Assembly: GCA_051004015.1 (NCBI GenBank)
Contig: JBPCKT010000063.1
Location: 62,001 to 126,000 of the forward strand
DNA length: 64,000 nucleotides
Source: SXOA01 sp051004015
GTDB lineage: Bacteria; Planctomycetota; Planctomycetia; Pirellulales; Pirellulaceae
Direction: 5' to 3'
The notes under the pieces were generated by a model. The model was not told the origin of the DNA, made no database searches, and was given only the letters and a program-made list of their open reading frames with translations. Positions 45,447-51,780 of this stretch are shown one piece after another. The position numbers were made by a program, and so were the translations under genes. Position 1 is the stretch's first letter. Each line of letters starts with the position of its first letter.

Positions 45447-45974
45447 CTAGGTAGACTTAGCCGGCCGCTGCATCGCAAACACCAGGTGCCTCAGCTCCCA
45501 ATGCATGATCTCCTTCTCAGGAGTCATGCCCAGCTTGCGGGCAACCGCCTGGCTGGGAAGGTTTCCGGGACGGACGAGGGAGATGACGCGGGCGCGGCCG
45601 AGCGTGGCGAAAGCGTAATCGCGGCAGGCGGCAGCCGCTTCAAAGGCCAAGCCTTGCCGCCAATAGGGGCGATGAATCATGTAGCCGACTTCGGTTTCGC
45701 CCACGCCCTCCACGACCTGATGAATCAGCCCGACGCGACCAAGCGGCAGGCCGGTCTCTCGATTCAGCACCAGCCATGGGCCGTATCCGTCCGTGGCGTA
45801 TCGATCCAGTTGCCGCTCGATGCTGACGGCAGCTCCCTCGCGGCTTTCCGTCTTGGGATAAAACCGCATCACCTTAGGATCGCCGAGCATTTCGGCCATG
45901 AAGTCGAGATCCCCGCGATGCATCTCGCGGAGGAGCAGGCGGGGAGTCCGCAGGATGACTTTCATCCGGCTCAT
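45447..45974 (-). CDS. GNAT-family N-acetyltransferase (RimJ/RimL-like)
   Basis: A 175-residue acetyltransferase from ATG 45974 (MSRMKVILRTPRLLLREMHR). RTPRLLLREM opens the fold; GLPLGRVGLIHQVVEGVGET and EVGYMIHRPYWRQGLAFEAA make the acetyl-CoA-binding strand and P-loop (R/Q-x-x-G-x-A/G pattern WRQGLA); RVISLVRPGNLPSQAVARKL and GM complete the C-terminal part. Its ATG overlaps the stop of the TadG-like gene (ATGA, 45974-45971), so the two genes are coupled. The substrate, protein N-terminus or small amine, cannot be predicted. Confidence 0.92.
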   Translation of the reverse strand: MSRMKVILRTPRLLLREMHRGDLDFMAEMLGDPKVMRFYPKTESREGAAVSIERQLDRYATDGYGPWLVLNRETGLPLGRVGLIHQVVEGVGETEVGYMIHRPYWRQGLAFEAAAACRDYAFATLGRARVISLVRPGNLPSQAVARKLGMTPEKEIMHWELRHLVFAMQRPAKST

Positions 45975-47053
45975 TCTACCAATTGCAACGGGCGGTTGGC
46001 CGCGACTTTGAGGAAGACCGCCCGCAGCTCCGCTTCCTGACTGGCGAACGAGCTGCCGCTGACGTGGAAGTGTACGCCGCTGGCGATATCGGCGACTTCC
46101 CTCATCAGCACGGGGTCGGAGGCCGCGCCGAAGCTGATGGTGAGGATCGGCAACTTGTCGGTGGCGGCCCGCCGAGCCTCCACGATGACCAGCGGCCGGC
46201 CAACCGTGGCGCTGATGGGTTGGTTCACCAGACCGTCGGTGAGCACGACCATCAAGCGGCCGGCACCGGCGCGGCCATTTCTTTGGAGCTCCGTGCGGCC
46301 GATGGTCATGCCGGCGCTGATGTTCGTCATGCCATTCTCCCGAATTGCCTGCACCCGCGAATTGACTTGCGCGATATCCAGGCTCAGAGGACTGAGCAGC
46401 GACGCCGAGGTGGAATACACGGCCACTCCCACCCGGTCTCCCCCCCGCTGTCGCTGCAGCTCGGAGCACAACAAGTTGACCGACCGTTTGAGCTGATTGA
46501 TTTTGTCCTCGGCGCTCATCGAGCCGGAAATATCGAGCACGAGCATGATGTCGCGGGGCTGGGCGGTGGCGATGGCATCGGCCTGCGTACTGTAGTTATC
46601 GCGGCCCAGGGCCTTGCCGAAAAAGAAGGGGGCGTTCTGCCGCTGGGCTGTTACCTTAATGGCATCCAGGGGAGTCCCCTCGCGCTGAAACACGAGGGTG
46701 GTCTTGTTCCAGTGCCCGACCTCCACCTGCACCTCGGCGTCGCTGAGGCGATGCGTGCCCGCGTTGTTCAACTGGGCGTATTCCTTGGCGGAAGCGATGG
46801 CATCATCCCGACTGTTAATCAGGTCGCGCGCTCCGGCCAGGGCGGCTGCATCGGCACTCCGTTGCAGGTCCGTCTGCACGCTGGCCACCATTCCCATGTC
46901 GAGCGTCAGGGCCATAGCGGCGACGCAAACGGTGAGGAACAGCGCAAACAGCAGAATCACTACCCCGCGGCGCCGGCCAGGTTGGCGGCCGTGCTGCCGG
47001 CGCAATGCGCCCCGCGTGGAGAAACAAGGCTGCACACGTGAAGTCTCGGACAT
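45971..47053 (-). CDS. TadE/TadG-like protein with von Willebrand A domain
   Basis: The 360-residue protein has a basic N-terminus followed by a single membrane helix (about 30-52, GVVILLFALFLTVCVAAMAL) and the TadG-type motif QTDLQRSADAAALAGA. A VWA domain fills residues ~165-355, with an intact MIDAS motif DISGSMS, the Thr-containing loop MTNISAGM, and the Asp loop VVLTDGLVN. This is the architecture of planctomycete pilus-assembly TadG-like proteins exposed outside the membrane. It is coupled to the GNAT gene by a 4-base overlap. No other tad genes are nearby. Confidence 0.88.
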   Translation of the reverse strand: MSETSRVQPCFSTRGALRRQHGRQPGRRRGVVILLFALFLTVCVAAMALTLDMGMVASVQTDLQRSADAAALAGARDLINSRDDAIASAKEYAQLNNAGTHRLSDAEVQVEVGHWNKTTLVFQREGTPLDAIKVTAQRQNAPFFFGKALGRDNYSTQADAIATAQPRDIMLVLDISGSMSAEDKINQLKRSVNLLCSELQRQRGGDRVGVAVYSTSASLLSPLSLDIAQVNSRVQAIRENGMTNISAGMTIGRTELQRNGRAGAGRLMVVLTDGLVNQPISATVGRPLVIVEARRAATDKLPILTISFGAASDPVLMREVADIASGVHFHVSGSSFASQEAELRAVFLKVAANRPLQLVE

Positions 47054-47428
47054 AGTTAATTAAGGCCTGCCGAGGGAAACAAAGATGAGTCGCCGCGTCA
47101 TGCGGGCGACTGAGGCAAACGCTGCGCATCGCCCGCGATTCTCGGAGTGGATTCTCACGGACTGACACGAAAGTATATCTTATATCTGGACAAAATAGAG
47201 GCATTTTCTTCACCATAAACGCCGCCCGCGCACGGGGCGTTTCCGCCTCAAGCTGCCTCGCGTGATGCAAAAGGCCAACGCCGCGTACTGGGCCTCGCCT
47301 CAGGTGACAAGTTTACCAAGAAACAACTCGGCCCGCGTGAGGGTTTCCTCAGCGGGCCGGTTGCTGCGCGGTACACGGACGTCTGGAACAGGGTGCCGCC
47401 TGCCCCATGCGGGCAAGCGGGCCAGGAA
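47054..47428. other. 375-bp gap between the VWA gene and the candidate selenoprotein gene
   Basis: The part at 47054-47328 is the likely upstream region of the VWA gene. It contains an AT-rich stretch at 47174-47205 but no consensus promoter pair that I can defend. The remaining part holds the terminator at 47329-47359 and a GC-rich tail with CGCCTGCCCCATGCGGGCAA near 47398. No gene was recognised. Confidence 0.5.
47329..47359 (-). terminator. Intrinsic terminator of the candidate selenoprotein gene
   Basis: CGGCCCGCGTGAGG (47329-47342) pairs with CCTCAGCGGGCCG (47347-47359) with one bulged G and a GTTT loop. On the minus strand the stem is followed by AGTTGTTTCTTGG, a moderately T-rich stretch. 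It lies 70 bases past the stop codon of the gene ending at 47429. Confidence 0.6.
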
Positions 47429-47974
47429 TCACGGGAGAATCTTCGCCGTATCGTCAAGGACGGCCTTGATGCCGTCTTTGTTCAGCTTGCCGGGGGCGAA
47501 GGCGTGGTTCGCTTTCACCGTCTGGCCGACCCACAACAGGACGGTCACTTCGGCGTCTTTGGAAACCTTGTAGGTCTCCGGTCCGTCCACGTTCGCGAAC
47601 GTGGTCAGGGGGACGTTCTTGATCCCCTCCTTCTTGGCCAGCTCCTTGAGCTTGGCCTCGTTGGCGGCCGGGTCTTCCGAAAGAACGACCACGAAGGACG
47701 CCATCTTCTTGTCTTTGTTCGCACCCACCTTCTCATCCACTTGCTTGACCAAACTGGCCAAGTCGTCCGTCAGCTTGCGAGCCATGATCGCAACCACGGG
47801 ACGTCCGCCATACACTCAGCGATAGCAGAGATCGCTCCCGGCCTTGGGGCCGGTGACATCGTGGACCTCGAAATAGCCGGCTTTTTCGCCGACCTGCAGG
47901 CCCGACTTCAAATCCGCCGCCACCGCGGCCGCACAAGCGGCCAACACGGCAATCGGCGCCAAATACCGTTTCAT
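47429..47974 (-). CDS. Candidate selenoprotein: secreted thioredoxin-like protein with CxxU (in-frame TGA at codon 53)
   Basis: Starting at ATG 47974, with AGGAGG five bases upstream, the frame encodes a signal peptide (MKRYLAPIAVLAACAAAVAA), then DLKSGLQVGEKAGYFEVHDV, and C50-Y-R followed by TGA at 47818-47816. The same frame continues without further interruption for 128 codons (VYGGRPVVAIMARKLTDDLA ... ending DDTAKILP) to a normal stop at 47429. Reading TGA as selenocysteine gives 181 residues with a CxxU motif in a thioredoxin-like fold. From memory, planctomycete relatives have CxxC here (LCYRCK-type). A bSECIS-like stem-loop follows the TGA. Neighbouring genes use TGA as a stop, so a changed genetic code is excluded. 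A nonsense mutation or a base error is the main alternative. Confidence 0.7.
47782..47818 (-). promoter_or_regulatory. Candidate bacterial SECIS element
   Basis: In the mRNA, UGA (47818-47816) is followed by 16 nt, then CCGUG (47799-47795), an eight-base loop GUUGCGAU beginning with G (47794-47787), and CAUGG (47786-47782), giving a 5-bp stem with one G-U pair. Spacing from UGA to the loop (21 nt), stem length and a G at the loop start agree with the loose consensus for bacterial SECIS elements. An alternative stem UUGCGA/UCGCAA overlaps it. Confidence 0.45.
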
Positions 47975-48073
47975 AAAAACCTCCTACAAGGTGAAAGGGA
48001 ACGCCCTACACCGCGCGTGCTGGGATTATAGGCGAGCAGCGGCTGTGGCGTAAGAGATTCCAATCAATTCGAG

Positions 48074-48550
48074 CTATTTTGAGTTTTTTTCGTCGCGGGG
48101 ATCGTCGGCAGGATTCACGTACTTGATGGACCACGGCCCCATTCCATGAAACTGCACGACCGTCTCGCCCTTGACCCAGACAAAATGTTTCATCCCCGAC
48201 TCCCAGAATCCAAATGTTCCGGCTGGCATCTCCTTCGTCCCCTTCTCGTCAAACTTTTCGCCCATGCCGATATGGAATGTCCCCGAGATGACCGTCACTC
48301 GCTCCGTCTTGGGATGCGTATGCGGTGGGATGCGGTAGCCATCCGGCACTTTGACTCGAAACACGAACGGACCTTCCTTGCCGGGGTCGCCTTCCAGCAC
48401 CGCGATCTTGGCCCCTTTGGGGAGTGAGGCCGGGCCGTCCTGCCACTTGATTTCGCTGATGGCGAAGATTTCAAATGCCCTTTCGTGGTCTTCGGCCATC
48501 GCGGAGGCGATCGGGAGCGAAAAGACCAAAGCGTAAAATGCCAGTCGCAT
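48074..48550 (-). CDS. Secreted cupin-domain protein
   Basis: From ATG 48550 (MRLAFYALVFSLPIASAMAE) the 158-residue product has a signal peptide and a single cupin barrel. The metal-binding motif is RIPPHTHPKTERVTVISGTF (two histidines and a glutamate) with the second motif GTFGFWESGMKHFVW (histidine). The fold resembles anti-sigma/ChrR-type cupins and small dioxygenase-like proteins. AGGAA precedes the ATG. A longer frame starting further upstream (MNGHSRANKPHS) has no signal and is rejected. It lies 46 bp downstream of a REP element that follows the PEP-hydrolase-family gene. Confidence 0.85.
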   Translation of the reverse strand: MRLAFYALVFSLPIASAMAEDHERAFEIFAISEIKWQDGPASLPKGAKIAVLEGDPGKEGPFVFRVKVPDGYRIPPHTHPKTERVTVISGTFHIGMGEKFDEKGTKEMPAGTFGFWESGMKHFVWVKGETVVQFHGMGPWSIKYVNPADDPRDEKNSK

Positions 48551-48595
48551 GGAAAGTTCCTGTGAATGAGGTTTGTTAGCCCTTGAGTGACCATT

Positions 48596-48624
48596 CATCA
48601 GGGGGCTTACGCCCCCCGCTCGCC
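48596..48624 (-). repeat. REP element GGCGAGCGGGGGGCGTAAGC family
   Basis: The unit (CATCAGGGGGCTTACGCCCC continuing CCGCTCGCC) is nearly identical to the two inverted units inside the DUF3754 gene. It lies two bases after the stop codon of the minus-strand PEP-hydrolase-family gene. Confidence 0.8.
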
Positions 48625-48625
48625 T

Positions 48626-49459
48626 TTACTTGAACTTCAGCTCTCCAAACTCTTTCACCCGCTCGCGGATGGCCGGTTCCACCGGCAGGCGCTCCATGCT
48701 GCTGGCGCCGTAGAAGCCGACGATGCCGCGGGTGTGATCGAGGATGTACTGGGCGTCGGCGGGCTCGGCGATGGGGCCGCCGTGGCAGAGGACGAGGATC
48801 TCCTTGTTCACCCGTTTGGCGGCGTCGTGCATGGCCTGCACCTGGCGGGCGGACTCTTCCAGCGTCAGGGCGGTACTGGCCCCGATGCTCCCCTTGGTCG
48901 TCAGCCCCATGTGCGGGATCAGAATGTCCGCGCCGGCCTGGGCCATGGCCGCTGCCTCGTCGGGATTGAAGCAGTACGGAGTGGTGAGCAGCCCCATTTC
49001 ATGGGCGGTGCGGATCATGTCCACCTCCAGCCCGAACCCCATTTCGGTCTCTTCCAGGTTCTGGCGGAATTTGCCGTCAATCAGCCCGACCGTGGGGAAA
49101 TTCTGCACCCCGCTGAAGCCCGCCGCATCGACGTCCCGCAAAAAGAGCTTCATCACCCGGAAGGGATCGGTGCCGCAGACACCGGCCAGGACGGGTGTCT
49201 GTTTCACCACCGGCAGCACCTCGCGGGCCATCTCCATGACGATGGCGTTGGCATCCCCATAGGGCATCATCCCCGACAGCGACCCGCGGCCCCCCATCCG
49301 GAACCGCCCCGAGTTGTAGATGACGAGCAGGTCAATCCCTCCCGCCTCCGACATCTTGGCGCTAATCCCGGTTCCCGCTCCACCCCCAATAATCGGCTTT
49401 CCAGCCGCCACCTTGGCTCGGAGACGGGAGAGAATCGCATCGCGCGAGAAGAGAGCCAT
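48626..49459 (-). CDS. Phosphoenolpyruvate hydrolase-family TIM-barrel protein
   Basis: The 277-residue product from ATG 49459 (MALFSRDAILSRLRAKVAAG) matches proteins annotated as PEP hydrolase/TIM-barrel family members: KPIIGGGAGTGISAKMSEAG, GIDLLVIYNSGRFRMGGRGS, LSGMMPYGDANAIVMEMARE, VLAGVCGTDPFRVM, FSGVQNFPTVGLIDG, ADILIPHMGLTTKGSIGAST, and EILVLCHGGPIAEPADAQYI. The fold is that of isocitrate-lyase-like or phosphoenolpyruvate mutase superfamily barrels, but the true reaction is poorly known. The open frame continues upstream through repeats, which is not used. Confidence 0.88.
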   Translation of the reverse strand: MALFSRDAILSRLRAKVAAGKPIIGGGAGTGISAKMSEAGGIDLLVIYNSGRFRMGGRGSLSGMMPYGDANAIVMEMAREVLPVVKQTPVLAGVCGTDPFRVMKLFLRDVDAAGFSGVQNFPTVGLIDGKFRQNLEETEMGFGLEVDMIRTAHEMGLLTTPYCFNPDEAAAMAQAGADILIPHMGLTTKGSIGASTALTLEESARQVQAMHDAAKRVNKEILVLCHGGPIAEPADAQYILDHTRGIVGFYGASSMERLPVEPAIRERVKEFGELKFK

Positions 49460-49492
49460 GGCTTTTCCTGGGTTTGAGGAGTTCTTCTTTTT

Positions 49493-49525
49493 AACGCAAA
49501 CGCGCGGAGGCGCTAAGGAGCAAAG
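49493..49525 (+). repeat. Purine-rich repeat AACGCAAACGCGCGGAGGCG
   Basis: This 33-base unit matches one arm of the fold-back element at 53627 (AACGCAAAGGCGCGGAG...). Here it stands alone, directly upstream of the 49459 gene start and next to the palindrome at 49564. Confidence 0.65.
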
Positions 49526-49563
49526 GGGGAAAGGAGGAGAGTGGGAGAGAGGGAGAGAGAATT

Positions 49564-49638
49564 GGACACGGGAAACACGGAGGACACGGTTTATGATTCC
49601 TGGGATCTCCAACCGTGTCCTCCGTGTTTTCCGTGTCC
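49564..49638. repeat. Fold-back element with 28-bp arms
   Basis: Left arm 49564-49591 (GGACACGGGAAACACGGAGG...) and right arm 49611-49638 (...CCTCCGTGTTTTCCGTGTCC) are inverted copies with one mismatch around a 19-base loop. A single arm of the same sequence lies at 62071-62097. Confidence 0.8.
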
Positions 49639-49717
49639 CGCGTCTCTCTTTCGTGGTGCGACACCATTACTGGGGATCTTTTCTTCCGCGAATCCCACAT
49701 CTTGTGCTTTTCGCCGC

Positions 49718-49746
49718 TTGACTACTGTACAATAGATACATATACT
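49718..49746 (+). promoter_or_regulatory. Strong sigma-70 consensus promoter
   Basis: TTGACT (49718-49723), 17-bp spacer, TATACT (49741-49746). Transcription would begin around 49753 and run to the right. The only downstream gene before the aroF leader is the small frame at 50160. Confidence 0.6.
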
Positions 49747-50159
49747 TCTGTTCGCTATGGGCAGGTATGAGATATACCTGGTTCGCAGTCGTTCCTGGTC
49801 AGCCTGGGTGCTGCCGGCCGCGGGTCCCGCTGATCCGCCTTCTTATCCGCGATTCGCGCAGCCGCTTGGAATCGTTTCTCCCCGCGTGGATTTTGGCGCC
49901 ATGCTTGGACTGAGTTGTCTGGGTTGGCTGGCTGGCTGGGGAGGCTGGCCTTGGTGACTGCGCGGAAAACCTGTGGCTGGATCTGGATTTGGTCCAGGCG
50001 AAGAAAAGGCGCGTGTTGATTTACTCGTTGCGGACGATTCCCCAAATCCTTACGTGATCGAGAGATAGGCAGCCGGAAGGCGGGATTAATTCACCAAACA
50101 AAGCCCTTAATGACCATCGTTCGTTTTCGTTTCTGTCCCTTTTTATCAGGAGTTTGACA
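49747..50159 (+). other. About 410 bp downstream of a strong promoter, without a recognised gene
   Basis: A small hairpin CAGGTAT-GAGAT-ATACCTG lies at the start (49762-49780). The rest has GC-rich segments (TGCTGCCGGCCGCGGGTCCC) and repeats such as GGTTGGCTGGCTGGCTGGGG near 49922. A 66-codon frame at 49757-49957 lacks coding character. I could not match tmRNA, RNase P, SRP or 6S RNA signatures. It may be a long 5' UTR or an unannotated small RNA. Confidence 0.4.
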
Positions 50160-50369
50160 ATGACTGTGAAACCAATGCCAGCCAAACCGCTCTACCAGGT
50201 GCTGCTGCTCCCCGCGCGGGAAGTGGCGGCTCGACATCAGACCCTGGCCGAAGCCTCGGCTTGGGTGCGGACCTATAACGAGGCGCTGGCCTCGCCCCAG
50301 GTCCGGGCCGTGATTGCGGAAGAGCCGGCGGAACGAGCTGTCTTGCCGACCCGGTCGCAAGCCGCCTGA
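50160..50369 (+). CDS. Small hypothetical protein
   Basis: A 69-residue frame with AGGAG eight bases before its ATG (MTVKPMPAKPLYQVLLLPAR). The predicted structure is a short strand followed by helices (QTLAEASAWVRTYNEALASP, VRAVIAEEPAERAVLP). No family was recognised. The promoter at 49718-49746 could drive it through a long leader. It is followed by 174 bp before the aroF leader peptide. Confidence 0.5.
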   Translation: MTVKPMPAKPLYQVLLLPAREVAARHQTLAEASAWVRTYNEALASPQVRAVIAEEPAERAVLPTRSQAA

Positions 50370-50543
50370 TTCGTCGGCTCATTGCAACGTCCACCGTTAC
50401 CACCGGCGTGTCCGAAAAGCGGCCGCAAAGCCGCAACAGGCACGCCGGAAAAGTTTGAATGTCCCCAAAGGGTGCCGACACGTGATTCAATACCCTACAT
50501 CGACGGCCCTTGCATTTTTGCCCCCGCGGAGCATAATGCGCCT

Positions 50544-50633
50544 ATGCGGAAGACTTACGCCTACTACTGGCGGTTTTACTTTACCGGCGGATCCCTGGAG
50601 GGATCGCACGGGCCGCGGGAGGCATGCCGCTAA
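50544..50633 (+). CDS. Aromatic-amino-acid leader peptide of aroF
   Basis: The 29-codon frame encodes MRKTYAYYWRFYFTGGSLEG and then SHGPREACR. Seven of nine residues at positions 5-13 are Tyr, Trp or Phe (codons TAC, TAC, TAC, TGG, TTT, TAC, TTT), a density expected only in an attenuator leader peptide. A GGAG lies about 12 bases before the ATG. Translation would stall at these codons when charged aromatic tRNAs are scarce, altering RNA folding ahead of the terminator at 50660-50700. It is immediately upstream of aroF, the first enzyme of the shikimate pathway, whose end products are exactly these amino acids. Confidence 0.8.
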   Translation: MRKTYAYYWRFYFTGGSLEGSHGPREACR

Positions 50634-50664
50634 GGCAATCCGTTACACCAGAATTCCCCGCCCC
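50590..50664 (+). promoter_or_regulatory. Attenuator: pause hairpin and possible antiterminator
   Basis: GATCCC-TGGA-GGGATC (50590-50605) forms a perfect pause-type hairpin just after the aromatic codons. A competing pairing between 50610-50620 (GGGCCGCGGGA) and 50655-50664 (TCCCCGCCCC) has bulges but would sequester the left arm of the terminator. The pairing scheme is inference from complementarity. Confidence 0.5.
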
Positions 50665-50700
50665 GGCGAGCCACCAGGCTAACGCCGGGGCTTTTTTTTT
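50660..50700 (+). terminator. Intrinsic terminator of the aroF leader
   Basis: GCCCCGGCG (50660-50668) pairs with CGCCGGGGC (50683-50691), with an inner AGCC/GGCT stem, and is followed by nine T residues (50692-50700). It lies 41 bp before aroF and after the leader stop, so it must be bypassed for aroF expression. Confidence 0.9.
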
Positions 50701-50740
50701 GAAAAGTTGAAACAAAGCAATTGGAGATAGGAGCAAACCG

Positions 50741-51754
50741 ATGATCGTTATCATGGAAAAAGGGGCTACGCCCGAGCAGATCAAGCACATGGCCGAGCGG
50801 GTGGAAGGCTTCGGTCTCAAGGCGCACGTCATTCAGGGGACGGAGCGAACTGTCATTGCCGCCATCGGCGAGAAGCGGGCGGACACCAAGGAGTCGCTCG
50901 CCGGCGGGTCGGGGGTAGAGGATGTGGTTCCCATCCTGGCACCCTACAAAGTCGCCAGCCGCGAGGTGAAGAAGGAGCCGACGCAGGTCTGTGTCGGTTC
51001 GCTGAAAGTGGGGGCCGGCATCATCGGCGTGATTGCCGGGCCTTGCTCCGTGGAGAGCGAGGAGCAGATTCTCGTCACCGCCCGCGCGGTCAAGGCGGCT
51101 GGAGCAACCGCACTGCGCGGCGGAGCATTCAAGCCGCGGACCAGTCCGTATAGTTTCCAGGGGATGAAGGAGGAGGGGCTGAAGCTGCTGGCAATGGCAC
51201 GGCAAGAGACGGGATTGGCGATTGTGACCGAAGTCATGACCAGCGAGGAGGTACAGTTGGTGGCCGATTATTCGGACGTGCTGCAAGTCGGTGCCCGCAA
51301 TATGCAGAACTACCGCCTGCTGGAAGCGGTGGGGCAGGCGAAGAAGCCGGTATTGCTCAAGCGGGGCCCGAGCGCCACCATTGAAGAGCTGCTGTTGGCC
51401 GCGGAGTACATTCTGAACGAGGGGAATCCGAATGTCATGCTCTGCGAGCGGGGCATCCGCACCTACGAAGCCCACACGCGGTTCACGTTGCCGCTGGCCT
51501 CGGTCCCCTATTTGCACCATAAGACTCATCTGCCGGTGGTCGTCGATCCGAGCCACGGGACCGGGCACACGTACCTCGTTCCGGACATGGCCGTCGCCTC
51601 TGTCGCCGCAGGGGCCGATGGCCTGATCCTGGAAGTCCATCCCGACCCGGAACATGCCCTTTCCGACGGCTACCAGTCGCTGAACTTCGTCCAGTTCAAC
51701 GACGTCATGGCCCGCTGCCGGGCCGTAGCGGCTGCGATTGGGAAGAAGATGTGA
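50741..51754 (+). CDS. aroF: 3-deoxy-7-phosphoheptulonate (DAHP) synthase
   Basis: The 337-residue enzyme is a type I-beta DAHP synthase with an N-terminal ferredoxin-like regulatory domain (MIVIMEKGATPEQIKHMAER to ~90) and the catalytic barrel (GVIAGPCSVESEEQI, GATALRGGAFKPRTSPYSFQ, GLAIVTEVMTSEEVQLVADY, QVGARNMQNYRLLEAVGQAK, KPVLLKRGPSATIEELLLAA, and VVVDPSHGTGHTYLVPDMAV). It condenses phosphoenolpyruvate and erythrose 4-phosphate, the entry to aromatic amino acid synthesis. The N-terminal domain permits feedback inhibition in relatives. GGAG lies about 10 bases before the ATG, just after the leader terminator. Confidence 0.97.
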   Translation: MIVIMEKGATPEQIKHMAERVEGFGLKAHVIQGTERTVIAAIGEKRADTKESLAGGSGVEDVVPILAPYKVASREVKKEPTQVCVGSLKVGAGIIGVIAGPCSVESEEQILVTARAVKAAGATALRGGAFKPRTSPYSFQGMKEEGLKLLAMARQETGLAIVTEVMTSEEVQLVADYSDVLQVGARNMQNYRLLEAVGQAKKPVLLKRGPSATIEELLLAAEYILNEGNPNVMLCERGIRTYEAHTRFTLPLASVPYLHHKTHLPVVVDPSHGTGHTYLVPDMAVASVAAGADGLILEVHPDPEHALSDGYQSLNFVQFNDVMARCRAVAAAIGKKM

Positions 51755-51780
51755 TGGGCAGGCTGGAAGCCTACCCCACC
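51755..51780 (+). repeat. REP-like element AGGCTGGAAGCCT
   Basis: TGGGCAGGCTGGAAGCCTAC followed by CCCACC fills the 26 bp between the aroF stop and the end of the helicase gene. The core AGGCT-GGA-AGCCT is a perfect small palindrome. See copies at 21081 and 39660. Confidence 0.7.

Noticed and set aside
47816..47818. UGA read as tryptophan throughout the organism
   Set aside because: Many genes in the window end with TGA at the expected family length (for example the ATGA overlaps at 13575, 34459 and 45971), so UGA is normally a stop.
47733..47936. A 67-codon frame overlapping the candidate selenoprotein
   Set aside because: It is in a different frame with an Arg/Gly-rich shadow composition; the thioredoxin-like frame has the ribosome-binding site and signal peptide.
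49757..49957. A 66-codon frame just after the strong promoter
   Set aside because: No ribosome-binding site; the C-terminal half is a GGCTGG repeat; no family resemblance.
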